This document shows, piece after piece, positions 25,657-34,911 of a DNA stretch of 64,000 bases. The stretch's first letter is position 1; every line of letters begins with the position of its first letter. The notes under the pieces were generated by a model that did not search any database, was not told the DNA's origin, and worked only from the letters and a program-made list of their open reading frames with translations. The stretch lies in assembly GCA_947498785.1 (NCBI GenBank), contig CANMLS010000012.1, forward strand, positions 1 to 64,000, written 5' to 3'. The DNA comes from an uncultured Aquimarina sp. (GTDB lineage Bacteria > Bacteroidota > Bacteroidia > Flavobacteriales > Flavobacteriaceae). A program made the translations under genes and the position numbers.

Positions 25657-26073
25657 TCAATTTTTTTTAACCTTACTAAAATAATCTCTTGCTAAAGCTT
25701 TGGTTTGATTTTCGGTCATACTATCTGTAATAAGAACATCTTTTACTTTTTTGGCGATATCTTTATAATTTTCATTTAATTCTTTATTAAATCTATCCCT
25801 TGCCTCTGCGGGTCCAAAAATGACAATCCTTTCTGCATCCTGTATTAACGGAATTATCGCTTTAACATATGCCTTAAATTGGTGTTTTTCTCGCTCTAAA
25901 TATTTACTATCCTGCACTACATCCTGAGGTCCACCTTTATGCCGTGTTCCAGAACCACCATATATACGATAATTCTCAATTTCTGATGGAATAGTTGTCA
26001 TATCTTCAGTTTCCTCTTTTACAGAAATAATATGAGCTTTTTCTTTATCTATCCAGATTCCTAAGTTTTTCAT
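25657..26073 (-). CDS. Hypothetical protein, eRF1/host-attachment-like fold suspected
   Basis: 138 residues. It starts LGIWIDKEKAHIISV, continues with a basic middle (GGSGTRHKGGPQDV) and ends with VKAIIPLIQDAERIVIFGPAEARDRFNKEL ... VLITDSMTENQTKALARDYF. This order (a strand pair, then a helix leading to a strand with a GP.EA motif) recalls the RNase H-like domain of bacterial eRF1-related proteins, which often sit with universal stress genes. That is from memory and tentative. It follows a universal stress gene by 22 bases and is likely co-transcribed with it. Confidence 0.55.
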   Translation of the reverse strand: MKNLGIWIDKEKAHIISVKEETEDMTTIPSEIENYRIYGGSGTRHKGGPQDVVQDSKYLEREKHQFKAYVKAIIPLIQDAERIVIFGPAEARDRFNKELNENYKDIAKKVKDVLITDSMTENQTKALARDYFSKVKKN

Positions 26074-26095
26074 TCGTTATTTTTTTATTATTTTT

Positions 26096-26947
26096 TTAAT
26101 TTCTTAAATCATGTAATGCTAATACGGGTACTTTAGCATGATGGCCTAAATCTTTGACCATCGGCCTGGAGAAAATACTCCCAAAAAAGCTGTGCTTTCT
26201 GTTAAAAAAGATAACCATATCACTTTCCCTACTTTCTACAAAACATCGTACTCCAGATTTAACATCGATATTATGAAGTGTATGAAAACTATGTTTTAAG
26301 TCTTCAAAATATTCTTTTAATAATCGCTTATTATTTTCCTGTTCTTCTGTCAAATCTTCTCCATGGGAAATGTGCAATATGCGTAATTCGGCATTACTCA
26401 TCTGTACAACATCAATAAGGGTTTGTAATTCTCTTCTTTTATAATTCATATTATAATCTGTGGGAAATACAATTTCTTTCAACGCTTTAAAATCTGCTTC
26501 ATCTGGTATTGCCATTACGGGGCAGTTTCTTGATTTCTCCATAACGAGGACCGTATTACTACCATAAATAACCTCACTAGCATTTGTTGTTCCTTTCGTC
26601 CCCATGATGATCATTTCTATATCCTGTTTTTCTACAATATCTCTGATTGCATCCAATATTCCATTAAACTGTGATACCATAAAAAACTTGTGATTGGGAT
26701 AATCATCTCTAAAACTTAGTCTTTCCAAAATTTTACTTAATCCCTTCTCTGATTTATCTCTGGCTTCATCATAAAGCTTTTCTCCCGGTTCTGGAACCAT
26801 CATACTTTCTAAAGCATAACCAGTAGCATTAAAGGCGTTAAGCACATAAAAATCACAAGCTTCATTTTTATAAAGCTCTAAAGCATATACTATAGCATTC
26901 CATGCGTTTTTTGAAAAATCAGTAGGTAATAAAATCTTCTTTTTCAT
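26096..26947 (-). CDS. Universal stress protein, two UspA domains
   Basis: 283 residues forming a tandem UspA pair. Domain 1 (1-145) begins KKILLPTDFSKNAWNAIVYALELY and carries the ATP-loop pattern MGTKGTTNASEVIYGSNT...CPVMAIP. Domain 2 (about 152-282) starts VFPTDYNMNYKRRELQTLIDVV and lacks a clean ATP loop. Such proteins are induced under low oxygen or starvation and bind ATP/AMP. It has its own FNR-type promoter and leads a pair with the 25657 gene. Confidence 0.88.
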   Translation of the reverse strand: MKKKILLPTDFSKNAWNAIVYALELYKNEACDFYVLNAFNATGYALESMMVPEPGEKLYDEARDKSEKGLSKILERLSFRDDYPNHKFFMVSQFNGILDAIRDIVEKQDIEMIIMGTKGTTNASEVIYGSNTVLVMEKSRNCPVMAIPDEADFKALKEIVFPTDYNMNYKRRELQTLIDVVQMSNAELRILHISHGEDLTEEQENNKRLLKEYFEDLKHSFHTLHNIDVKSGVRCFVESRESDMVIFFNRKHSFFGSIFSRPMVKDLGHHAKVPVLALHDLRN

Positions 26948-26973
26948 CAGTTAGGTTTTTATTATTAATACTG

Positions 26974-27016
26974 TAAATGTATAGGTATGCGTAGATAAAT
27001 ACTATGATAATTATCA
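26974..27016 (-). promoter_or_regulatory. FNR-type promoter of the 26096 stress gene
   Basis: Box TGATAATTATCA at 27005-27016; -7 element TACATTTA at 26974-26981. The leader would be about 20 bases. The box overlaps the end of the upstream stress gene. Confidence 0.75.
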
Positions 27017-27862
27017 GCTAGATGCTGGCATAACTAAAAAAGGAATAGTCAAACGAAAACCTATTTTTTTGATTACAGCTTCTCTAGTCATAGTTTCTAT
27101 AAAGCCATGTTTGTAGTGAAACATAGATAACATATCAATCTTCATTTTATCAATAAATTCATTGATGACTCTTGATTTTTGATCAAGATTCGAAATCCAA
27201 TGCATAGTATATGTGACATCTTTAAGATGTTCTTTTAGTTGTTTGAAATTACGTTCCTGGATATCGTCTAATTGTTCTTTTTCATGAATATGTACAACTC
27301 TAATTTTGGAGTCAAATAACGATGCTATATCTATTAGCGGTTTTAGTTCCTCTTTGCTTTTAGAACGGCTTAAATCTGTTGCAAAAGCTATTTCTTGTGG
27401 TATCTTAAAATCAAATTCATCTGGAATTGCTAATATGGAACAACCTCTAATTTTCTGTATAGCTCTTACGGTATTACTACCCATTAAAACCTCTTTGGCA
27501 CCACTGGCTCCTTTGGTGCCCATCACGACCAAATCAATGCTTTTACTTTTTACCGTTTTGTTAATGGTATCAGAAAGTTTTTTAGAAACTGAAATCATCT
27601 CAAATGTATGATTCAGATCTTCTGTATCTCTTGTTATTGCATGAAAAGTCTCAGTAAGTTTTTCCCGAGACTCATTACTTAATTCCTTATATAGCTTTTC
27701 TCCTTTACTTGTATTTAATCTACTGGTCAAAACAGGTGTTTCGACACTAAATGTATTTAGAATATAAAAATGACATGCCTCATTTTTAAAAAGCTTAGTC
27801 GCGTAGCAAAGTGCACTATATGCGTTGTTAGAAAAATCGGTAGGAATAAGTATTTTTTTCAT
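27014..27862 (-). CDS. Universal stress protein, two UspA domains
   Basis: 282 residues from the Met of MKKILIPTDFSNNAYSALCYA at 27862; longer starts cross the promoter. Domain 1 has the intact ATP-loop pattern VVMGTKGASGAKEVLMGSNT followed by CSILAIP. Domain 2 (IAFATDLSRSKSKEELKPLIDIA...) is degenerate and ends MTREAVIKKIGFRLTIPFLVMP. It is closest to the neighbours at 27952 and 28514, suggesting local duplication. Confidence 0.88.
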   Translation of the reverse strand: MKKILIPTDFSNNAYSALCYATKLFKNEACHFYILNTFSVETPVLTSRLNTSKGEKLYKELSNESREKLTETFHAITRDTEDLNHTFEMISVSKKLSDTINKTVKSKSIDLVVMGTKGASGAKEVLMGSNTVRAIQKIRGCSILAIPDEFDFKIPQEIAFATDLSRSKSKEELKPLIDIASLFDSKIRVVHIHEKEQLDDIQERNFKQLKEHLKDVTYTMHWISNLDQKSRVINEFIDKMKIDMLSMFHYKHGFIETMTREAVIKKIGFRLTIPFLVMPASS

Positions 27863-27888
27863 AATCTTTAGTTTTATAATATAGGACA

Positions 27889-27931
27889 TAAAACTATCTC
27901 CAAAACACAAAAAATACTATGATAATTCTCA
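27889..27931 (-). promoter_or_regulatory. FNR-type promoter of the 27014 stress gene
   Basis: Box TGATAATTCTCA at 27920-27931 (one half-site off perfect symmetry inside the spacer); -7 element TAGTTTTA at 27889-27896. Spacing as in the other promoters of the set. It fixes the start codon at 27862. Confidence 0.7.
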
Positions 27932-27951
27932 GGTATACCCTTAAAATTTCA

Positions 27952-28449
27952 TTATTTTTTTGTTATTACGTCCTCTTCAGAAAATGTAGTTTTGGTGTTT
28001 TCAAAATTGAATTCGTGAGGAACGGCCAAAACTGGACAACATTTGATTTTTTGAATGATGTTTGATGTATTACTCCCCATAAAAAAACCTTTGGCACCAG
28101 TTGCTCCTTTGGTTCCCATCACGATAAGGTCTATTTTTCTTTGTTTTACAGTTTCTTCAATCACTTCATGAAGTTTTTTTGCGGTACAAATTGTTTCAAA
28201 AACATGTCCAAAATCTTCAGAATCTCGAACGATAGAATGGAATATTTCTTCTAATTTTTCCTTAGACTCTTTTCTTATTTGTTCATCTCCAATACTGGTA
28301 TCAATAATACCTGTAAAAAGTGGAATTTCTACATCACCAGCATTCAAAATATAAAATTGACAAACTTCATTCTTAAACAAACGTGTAGCATAGTAAAGAG
28401 CACTGTATGCATTATCAGAAAAATCGGTAGGAACAAGTATTCGTTTCAT
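27952..28449 (-). CDS. Single-domain universal stress protein (truncated second domain)
   Basis: 165 residues from MKRILVPTDFSDNAYSALYYA at 28449. Only the first UspA domain is present, with the ATP-loop pattern VMGTKGATGAKGFFMGSNT and CPVLAVP. The chain then runs FNFENTKTTFSEEDVITKK and stops where its neighbours continue into a second domain. It is likely derived from a two-domain paralogue by loss of the second half, but retains a promoter of the set, so it may be functional. Confidence 0.8.
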   Translation of the reverse strand: MKRILVPTDFSDNAYSALYYATRLFKNEVCQFYILNAGDVEIPLFTGIIDTSIGDEQIRKESKEKLEEIFHSIVRDSEDFGHVFETICTAKKLHEVIEETVKQRKIDLIVMGTKGATGAKGFFMGSNTSNIIQKIKCCPVLAVPHEFNFENTKTTFSEEDVITKK

Positions 28450-28473
28450 AATATTTACTTTAAAATTATAGCA

Positions 28474-28516
28474 TAAAATTATACTCAATTCATTAGAAAT
28501 AATATGATATTTATCA
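28474..28516 (-). promoter_or_regulatory. FNR-type promoter of the 27952 stress gene
   Basis: Box TGATATTTATCA at 28505-28516, overlapping the stop codon of the upstream stress gene; -7 element TAATTTTA at 28474-28481. Confidence 0.7.
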
Positions 28517-29362
28517 GTCATCAGAAGGAATAACCAAAAAAGGAATATTGGTATGAAATGTCATTTTTTTAATCACTGGTTCTTTGGTTAACCGTTCTAT
28601 AAAACTATGTTCATAATTGATCATAATAAGGAGGTTAATCTCCAATTCTTCAATACACGTCTCAATAGCTTTTTCTGTTGTTGAAAAATCTGAAATAACA
28701 TGAAAATCATAGTTAACCTTCTTAAAATACTGCTCTAACGTATTCGAATTGTAATGCTGTATATTATCTAGTCCTGGTTGATCATACACATGGATCATTC
28801 TAATAGTTGCATTATGATTTTTTGCAAAATCAAGTATAGGTGAAATCTCTTCTTGATGATACAATCGCTTAAAATCTGTTGCAAAAGCTATTTCTGAAAT
28901 CTTCTCAAAATATACATCCTCAGGAACAACCAAAATTGGACAGTTGGATATGTTCTTAATCACTTTTTGCGTATTACTTCCCAAAAAAGCTTCCTTTGCG
29001 CCCGTTGCTCCTTTGGTTCCCATAACGACCATATCAAAAGAATATAATTGTATCAGTCTATTTATAGTATCTAATAAAGAACCTGATTTAGAAATTGTTT
29101 TGAAATTATGTTCCAAACCCGGTTTAGAGTTTTGAATATCATCTAATATCATTTTCAATCCTTGTTCAGATTCTACCTTAATTCCTTGGTAGAAACGACC
29201 AATCCGCTGAGAACTTACTGTTGTTAACAGTTGTACTGGGTTGAGCTCATATGTATTTAACAGGTAAAACTCACAGGGAACATCTCTATATGTCTCGATC
29301 GCATACAATATGGCATTCCATGCGTTGTCAGAAAAATCAGTCGGAGTTAGAATTCGTTTCAT
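28514..29362 (-). CDS. Universal stress protein, two UspA domains
   Basis: 282 residues from MKRILTPTDFSDNAWNAILYA at 29362; a Met four codons earlier is less likely. Domain 1 holds VVMGTKGATGAKEAFLGSNT and CPILVVP; domain 2 (IAFATDFKRLYHQEEISPILDFA...) lacks the loop and ends LTKEPVIKKMTFHTNIPFLVIPSDD. No own box is evident; it is 20 bases after the next stress gene, so the two are likely one transcript. Confidence 0.86.
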   Translation of the reverse strand: MKRILTPTDFSDNAWNAILYAIETYRDVPCEFYLLNTYELNPVQLLTTVSSQRIGRFYQGIKVESEQGLKMILDDIQNSKPGLEHNFKTISKSGSLLDTINRLIQLYSFDMVVMGTKGATGAKEAFLGSNTQKVIKNISNCPILVVPEDVYFEKISEIAFATDFKRLYHQEEISPILDFAKNHNATIRMIHVYDQPGLDNIQHYNSNTLEQYFKKVNYDFHVISDFSTTEKAIETCIEELEINLLIMINYEHSFIERLTKEPVIKKMTFHTNIPFLVIPSDD

Positions 29363-29382
29363 ACGTTTCATCACTTTATAAA

Positions 29383-30237
29383 TTATGATTGCATTCTTTT
29401 TTCTGAAGGAATTACTAAAAACGGAATATTAGTATGATAAGCAACTTGGTTAATAACAGGTTTAAATAATAGATTTTCAAAAAAGGAATGTTTATTATGG
29501 ATCATTACCAATAAATTGATTTTATACTTTTTCTGAAAATCTTCTACGGCTTCTAGTACATCCATTCCATCGGCAATATGAAAAACATGAGCGTTATCTT
29601 TAAAATATATATCAAGAAAATCCTTAACTTTTTGCTGATCCTCATTTAAGGGTACTCCATAATATGCATTTAAAATATTAAGTCTACATATATGCTTATC
29701 GCCTATTTCTTTTATCAAAGGCAGAAATGCATTATTCACGTTAAAATTATAATCCGTTGGAAACAAAACATCTTTTGGTGCTTCAAATTCAAAATTAGAA
29801 GGAACTGCAATAACAGGACATTTTACTTTTTTGATCGTATACATTGTATGTGTCCCAATAAATATTTCTTTGGCTCCGGTAGCTCCTTTTGTCCCCATTA
29901 CAATAAAGTCGATAGTATATTTTTCCTGTATTTCTTCTATCTCACCAATCAAAGTGTTAAAAGCTGATAGTCGAACAAAACTATGTTTTGGATTATTAAA
30001 TTCTGCTTTAATTTTCTCCTCGGTTCGTTTAATATCACGTTTAGAATTTACCATCGCCACATCCTCTAATCCATATAATGTTGGATTTTCGATAAGATAT
30101 CCTGCATGATAAGATACCGGGGTGAATGTATTGAGAAGATAAAAAGTAACTTCCTCATATTTAAAAAAATGCATTGCATATCTGATTGCATTAAATGCAT
30201 TGTCAGAAAAATCGGTAGGTAACAAAATTTGTTTCAT
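29383..30237 (-). CDS. Universal stress protein, two UspA domains
   Basis: 284 residues starting MKQILLPTDFSDNAFNAIRYA. Domain 1 has VMGTKGATGAKEIFIGTHT and CPVIAVP; domain 2 begins VLFPTDYNFNVNNAFLPLIKEI and ends LLFKPVINQVAYHTNIPFLVIP. Upstream is only a poor box (TGATAAAATCTG, 30270-30281) without a properly placed -7 element, so read-through from the 30284 gene (46-base gap) is the simpler explanation. Confidence 0.86.
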   Translation of the reverse strand: MKQILLPTDFSDNAFNAIRYAMHFFKYEEVTFYLLNTFTPVSYHAGYLIENPTLYGLEDVAMVNSKRDIKRTEEKIKAEFNNPKHSFVRLSAFNTLIGEIEEIQEKYTIDFIVMGTKGATGAKEIFIGTHTMYTIKKVKCPVIAVPSNFEFEAPKDVLFPTDYNFNVNNAFLPLIKEIGDKHICRLNILNAYYGVPLNEDQQKVKDFLDIYFKDNAHVFHIADGMDVLEAVEDFQKKYKINLLVMIHNKHSFFENLLFKPVINQVAYHTNIPFLVIPSEKRMQS

Positions 30238-30283
30238 CTTATGTATGTATTAGTTGTTCAAACCTGTACTGATAAAATCTGTC

Positions 30284-31132
30284 TTAAGATCGTTTTAAAT
30301 TCTGCATAGCTAAAAATGGAATTTTAATATGTAATCCTATTTTATCGATAGTAGACTGATATAAAATATTCTCCAGATAAGAATGTCTTGAGTTTACCAT
30401 CACCAAAAAGTCTATCTTATTCTTCTCTATAAATCCATTAATTGCATTAGTAAGGTTTTTTGCATCTTCTCTATGAAATACCAATTCTATATCTGGTAAT
30501 GAATCCAATATGAATGCCTTATTATCTTCTTGTCGTATTGAAAGTTTATCATAATCTGAAACATATAGAAAATTGATAACAGATCTAAAACTTTTAGTTA
30601 ATGTACTTAACAGCTTTAATTCTCTTCTTTTAAAGGGTAAAAGATAGTCTGTGGGAAATAAAATATTCTTTGGTTGTTGGTATTTACAATTACTGGGAAT
30701 TGCCAATAAAGGGCATTTTACATATTTAAGCACCTGTAAGGTATTACTTCCAAAAGTAAGTTTTCTATCATCTGTTTTGCCTCTGGTACCCATAATGACA
30801 ATATCTATATTTTCCTTATCCACCAAATCATTTGCTTCATCAACCAGACTTCCAAATACTGGTAAAGCAATATATTTATGTCGTGGATTTGGAGATATTT
30901 CTTCTAATGTAGACAACGTACTATGTAATGCAACACTAGAGTTCTTATATGCCGTTTCTTTTAGTTCTTCAAAAACATCTCTGGATACCTGAGTGTTATT
31001 CTCATACACCTCATCGGCGTATGCATTTAAAATAAAAAACTCACATCGCTCATACTTAAAAAGTTCAACAGCATATTGTAAAGCATTCATTGCATTTTCT
31101 GAAAAATCTGTAGGGATTACTATTTTTCTCAT
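30284..31132 (-). CDS. Universal stress protein, two UspA domains
   Basis: 282 residues from MRKIVIPTDFSENAMNALQYA at 31132; the Met further upstream would overlap the promoter. Domain 1 carries VIMGTRGKTDDRKLTFGSNT and CPLLAIP. Domain 2 starts ILFPTDYLLPFKRRELKLLSTL and ends LYQSTIDKIGLHIKIPFLAM. First gene of the minus-strand stress cluster, divergent from ccoI. Confidence 0.87.
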   Translation of the reverse strand: MRKIVIPTDFSENAMNALQYAVELFKYERCEFFILNAYADEVYENNTQVSRDVFEELKETAYKNSSVALHSTLSTLEEISPNPRHKYIALPVFGSLVDEANDLVDKENIDIVIMGTRGKTDDRKLTFGSNTLQVLKYVKCPLLAIPSNCKYQQPKNILFPTDYLLPFKRRELKLLSTLTKSFRSVINFLYVSDYDKLSIRQEDNKAFILDSLPDIELVFHREDAKNLTNAINGFIEKNKIDFLVMVNSRHSYLENILYQSTIDKIGLHIKIPFLAMQNLKRS

Positions 31133-31160
31133 TTGGTTCTTTTTTATGACATAGTGCATT

Positions 31161-31203
31161 CAAAACTAAGTCTTAAGAGAGGCAAAAACTATGATTTTTA
31201 TCA
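31161..31203 (-). promoter_or_regulatory. FNR-type promoter of the 30284 stress gene
   Basis: Box TGATTTTTATCA at 31192-31203; -7 element TAGTTTTG at 31161-31168, a perfect TAnnTTTG. The leader would be about 20 bases. Confidence 0.78.
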
Positions 31204-31215
31204 GTCTGGCAATTA

Positions 31216-31258
31216 TGATATTTGTCATAGTTTATCAGACTACACTTCTTCAAATTTG
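31216..31258 (+). promoter_or_regulatory. FNR-type promoter of ccoI
   Basis: Box TGATATTTGTCA at 31216-31227; -7 element CAAATTTG at 31251-31258 (first base off). It lies 12 bases from the divergent box of the stress gene, so two dimers could bind side by side. Confidence 0.7.
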
Positions 31259-31274
31259 CTACAAATAGATTTTT

Positions 31275-33683
31275 ATGTCTGAGTCTACTTGTTTTCACTG
31301 CGGAATTGATTGTGATAAAACGGTAATTAAATTTGATCAAAAAACATTCTGCTGTAATGGGTGCAAAACCGTATATGATATTTTTTCGTCTAATGATCTA
31401 TCCTGCTATTATGACCTACAATCTGCTCCTGGAGCCATTCCTAAAGAAATTCAAGGAAAATACGATTATCTCGATACTGATATTATTGCTAAAAAATTAA
31501 TCGAATTTGATGGCGGAAATACCCAAATCATAACACTATACATTCCTCATATACACTGTAGTTCTTGTATTTGGATTTTAGAAAACTTACATAAACTTCA
31601 ACCTGCAGTTACTACTTCTCAGGTTAATTTTCCAAAAAAAACGGTTCGTATCACCTTTAAAAGTGATGCTATCTCACTTAAAGAAGTAGTTATTTTACTT
31701 CATACTATAGGTTACGAACCTTATATCAGTCTTGATGATTATGCTACAGCAAAAAAGAAAATTGATAGAAGTTTACTCTATAAATTAGGCATTGCAGGTT
31801 TTGCTTTTGGAAATGTAATGTTTCTGTCCTTTCCAGAGTATTTTGAAGTATCAGAATACTGGCTGGAGCAATACAAACCTATTTTTAGATGGTTAATGTT
31901 TGCCTTTTCTATACCTGTAGTTTTTTATGCTGCACAGGAGTATTTTATTTCGGCATATAAAGGTTTGCGTTCTAAATTATTAAATATCGATGTCCCCATT
32001 GCTTTAGGAATTTTGGTTCTTTTTTTACGTAGTACCGCAGAAATTATTTTTGATTGGGGGACTGGTTTTTTTGATAGCCTAACCGGTTTAATATTCTTTT
32101 TACTGCTTGGGAAATTTTTCCAGAAAAAAACCTACTCCTTTTTATCTTTTGAAAGAGACTATAAGTCCTATTTTCCTATCGCAGTAACACGAATTTCGAT
32201 TGCGAAGCATAAAAAAGAACGAAAAGAAGAAAACATACAAATTTATGATATCAAAAAGGGAGATCGATTGTTGATTAGGAATGGTGAATTGATCCCTGTA
32301 GATGCCATTCTTATCGATGGTAATGCGCAAATCGATTATAGTTTTGTAACCGGAGAAAGTGAATCTGTCAATAAACAGTCGGGAGATACTCTTTTTGCAG
32401 GGGGGAGACAACTTTATGGGGCTATTGAAATCGAAGTATTAAAATCAGTAGAACAAAGTTACCTTACTCAACTCTGGAGTAATGATGTATTTAACACTGA
32501 TAAATCAGCATCTTTTACTAATCTAACTGATATTATAAGTAAATACTTCACAATAGCTATTTTGTGTATCGCTATAATTTCTACTTCATATTGGTTATTT
32601 ACAGATGTTTCAAAAGCTATACACGTTTTTACAGCAGTACTTATTATTGCTTGTCCATGTGCATTAGCATTAGCGAGACCCTTTGCATTAGGTAATATTC
32701 TGCGAATCTTCGGAAAAAATAAATTTTACCTTAAAAATGCAGATGTAATAGAACGATTAGCATTGACTGATACTATTATTTTTGACAAAACGGGTACCAT
32801 AACCACTACTATAACAAGTAACGTAACTTATGAAGGAATGCAATTAACTCCAGAGGAAGAATCTTTGCTCAAAAATACACTTCGAGCTTCAAATCATCCG
32901 CTTAGCAGAACACTTTATAATGTTTTAGCAGAACATGATATTCTAACTTTGGATGAATATCAGGAATATGTGGGCAAAGGTATTGAAGGTAAATCTGCCG
33001 ATCATACCATTAAAATAGGCTCTCCAAACTTTGTAGGAAATGAAGACCTTTCTAAAGTATTTAATACAACTGTGCACGTAAGTACTAATGATGAATATAA
33101 GGGCCATTATACTTTTCATAACCAATATAGAAATGGTGTAAAAAAAGTATTTAATCAGCTATTTAAGAACTATCAACTAGCCATATTATCAGGTGATAAT
33201 GAAGGTGAAAAGGAATACTTGCAAAAAGTATTGCCCGAAAACACTTCTTTAATCTTTAATCAAAAACCTGATGATAAACTTAATTATATAAAAATGTTGC
33301 AACGACAGCTTAAAAAAGTGATTATGGTTGGCGATGGGCTAAATGATGCTGGAGCATTAGCACAAAGTGATGTAGGTATAGCTGTATCAGAAAATGTAAA
33401 TGTATTCTCGCCGGCTTGTGATGGAATTTTAGATGCCTCTCGATTTGATAAGATATCAACTTATCTTATGATATCTAAAAATGTTATTAAAATTATTAAA
33501 TCAAGTTTTATATTATCTTTTTTATATAACTGTGTTGGGCTTTATTTTGCTGTGACTGGTCAGCTTTCTCCAATAATAGCTGCAATACTAATGCCTTTGA
33601 GTTCGATATCAATAATAGTATATGTTACCATACTAACCAATTGGATAGGGCAAAAAGTAAATGATAACCATAAAGATTTATAA
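31275..33683 (+). CDS. ccoI: Copper P-type ATPase CcoI/FixI for cbb3 oxidase assembly
   Basis: 802 residues. An N-terminal Cys-rich metal-binding segment (CFHCGIDC ... FCCNGCKTVY) precedes a heavy-metal domain with HCSSCIWIL (about 93-101), then about eight membrane helices with the transport motif ACPCALALARP, the phosphorylation site FDKTGT and the hinge GDGLNDAGAL. It exports copper needed for the CuB site of cbb3 oxidase. It is placed a few genes before ccoS/ccoNO, divergent from the stress cluster, and under an FNR-type box. Confidence 0.92.
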   Translation: MSESTCFHCGIDCDKTVIKFDQKTFCCNGCKTVYDIFSSNDLSCYYDLQSAPGAIPKEIQGKYDYLDTDIIAKKLIEFDGGNTQIITLYIPHIHCSSCIWILENLHKLQPAVTTSQVNFPKKTVRITFKSDAISLKEVVILLHTIGYEPYISLDDYATAKKKIDRSLLYKLGIAGFAFGNVMFLSFPEYFEVSEYWLEQYKPIFRWLMFAFSIPVVFYAAQEYFISAYKGLRSKLLNIDVPIALGILVLFLRSTAEIIFDWGTGFFDSLTGLIFFLLLGKFFQKKTYSFLSFERDYKSYFPIAVTRISIAKHKKERKEENIQIYDIKKGDRLLIRNGELIPVDAILIDGNAQIDYSFVTGESESVNKQSGDTLFAGGRQLYGAIEIEVLKSVEQSYLTQLWSNDVFNTDKSASFTNLTDIISKYFTIAILCIAIISTSYWLFTDVSKAIHVFTAVLIIACPCALALARPFALGNILRIFGKNKFYLKNADVIERLALTDTIIFDKTGTITTTITSNVTYEGMQLTPEEESLLKNTLRASNHPLSRTLYNVLAEHDILTLDEYQEYVGKGIEGKSADHTIKIGSPNFVGNEDLSKVFNTTVHVSTNDEYKGHYTFHNQYRNGVKKVFNQLFKNYQLAILSGDNEGEKEYLQKVLPENTSLIFNQKPDDKLNYIKMLQRQLKKVIMVGDGLNDAGALAQSDVGIAVSENVNVFSPACDGILDASRFDKISTYLMISKNVIKIIKSSFILSFLYNCVGLYFAVTGQLSPIIAAILMPLSSISIIVYVTILTNWIGQKVNDNHKDL

Positions 33684-33714
33684 TTTGTTTCTAAATGTTT
33701 AAAACATACTAAAT

Positions 33715-34320
33715 ATGGAAACTACAGAGGACCATAACCCAATGGCACATTTCCAACAATGGCTTTATGAGGTCGAAAAAGCTCATCCAGAAGATGAAGT
33801 TAATGCGATGATATTATCAACGATAGGTTTGGATGGTTTTCCAAAAAACAGAATTGTTTTATTAAAGCGTTTTACCTGGGAAGGTTTTGCTTTTTTCACT
33901 AATTACTATAGTGAGAAGGGAAAAGCGATAGCAAAGGACAATAGAGTTTCTTGTTCTTTTAATTGGGCTTCATCAAAACGTGAAGTTCTTATTATAGGAA
34001 GAGCTGAAAAAATTCCAGAAAACCTATCTGAAGGATATTTTGAATAACGCCCAGAAGGAAGTAAATTAAGTGCATGGGTATCTCATCAAAGTGATGTGAT
34101 TTCTTCTAGAAAAGTATTAGAGGACCGCCTAAAAAAGTATAAAACAAAATTTAAAACCAAAATCATTCCTAAACCTAAGTATTGGGGCGGATATATAATC
34201 AAACCAGAAACGATTGAGTTTATCTTACACTCTGAAAAAATAAAATTTAAACACAGGACAAGATACAGACTTCTATCTAATTATTGCTGGTCTAAGAATA
34301 TACAAATTATTACAAGTTAA
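33715..34320 (+). pseudogene. pdxH: Broken pyridoxamine 5'-phosphate oxidase
   Basis: The frame starts METTEDHNPMAHFQQWLYEVEKA and matches PdxH through STIGLDGFPKNRIVLLKRF and FFTNYYSEKGKAI, then meets a TAA at 34045-34047 (YFE-stop-RPEGSKLSAWVSHQS), where active PdxH has Ser. The remainder continues in the same frame, but the usual QGRPNRLHDR near the end is degraded to HSEKIKFKHR, and the typical front segment is missing. The gene is decayed and follows ccoI by 31 bases. Confidence 0.82.
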
Positions 34321-34334
34321 AGATCTTTATTAAG

Positions 34335-34541
34335 CTAATTCTTTACTTTACAACTGGCTATCCCAAATAATTTATATAATGGACACCAACCCATAAAACC
34401 AGTAATAACTAATACTCCAGATACTGATAATAAAACAATTCCTAAGGTATCAGATATAAAATTGTTATAAAACAAATATGCTAATACTACACCTAAAATG
34501 ATTCTAATGATAGCATCTATCTTTCCTAAATTCTTTCGCAT
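34335..34541 (-). CDS. DUF2892 small membrane protein
   Basis: 68 residues with two membrane helices (RIILGVVLAYLFYNN and LGIVLLSVSGVLVITGFMGWCPLYKLFGIASC). The GWCPLY...GI.SC ending is the signature of the DUF2892/YgaP-type inner-membrane domain, often associated with rhodaneses and sulfur handling. It has its own FNR-type promoter. Confidence 0.85.
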   Translation of the reverse strand: MRKNLGKIDAIIRIILGVVLAYLFYNNFISDTLGIVLLSVSGVLVITGFMGWCPLYKLFGIASCKVKN

Positions 34542-34580
34542 AACGATTTAATTTAAAAGTGAATACTCTATTAACTTCTA

Positions 34581-34623
34581 TAAAGTTCTTAAAGAATTTG
34601 AAAGTATTGTATGATAAATGTCA
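34581..34623 (-). promoter_or_regulatory. FNR-type promoter of the DUF2892 gene
   Basis: Box TGATAAATGTCA at 34612-34623; -7 element GAACTTTA at 34581-34588, weaker than in the other promoters. Confidence 0.6.
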
Positions 34624-34658
34624 CCTATAAAATGAAATAGGAAAAATCAGTGTATTGC

Positions 34659-34694
34659 AAAAAAAAGGCTAAATCCTAATAGAATTTAGCCTTA
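34659..34694 (-). terminator. Terminator of the micro-ORF array
   Basis: AAGGCTAAAT-N9-ATTTAGCCTT, a 10-bp stem followed on the minus strand by a run of eight T. It starts about 23 bases past the stop of the last micro-ORF and so marks a minus-strand transcript across 34717-35146. Confidence 0.75.
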
Positions 34695-34716
34695 TCAACA
34701 CATAATAACACTCCAC

Positions 34717-34851
34717 TTAATGCGCATAGCATTTAATTCTTCTAAACAAAGTCTCGTCATAATTGTAAAGATTTGTTGTGCAATCCAAAAACATATTTTG
34801 TTTTTGTGTCGCTGATTTTAGTCTTTTTCTGATGTTTCTTAAAGTTCTCAT
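34717..34851 (-). CDS. Micro-ORF 3 of a tandem MRTL array, 44 residues
   Basis: Reads MRTLRNIRKRLKSATQKQN and ends FRRIKCYAH. It begins with the same ATGAGAACTTTA as the two upstream micro-ORFs and is spaced 147 bases from the second one, but the rest has diverged and is longer. The product would be strongly basic with two Cys. It is followed by a clean terminator. No family recognised. Confidence 0.45.
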   Translation of the reverse strand: MRTLRNIRKRLKSATQKQNMFLDCTTNLYNYDETLFRRIKCYAH

Positions 34852-34911
34852 GATGATTAGTTTTTGGTCCCTGTTGTTTCGGGAGTTGATTGATGTAAAA
34901 TTTAACTATCG

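Noticed and set aside
30270-30281. TGATAAAATCTG as a further FNR-type box for the 29383 stress gene
   Set aside because: One half-site is wrong and the expected -7 position would overlap the start codon; read-through from the 30284 gene explains expression better.
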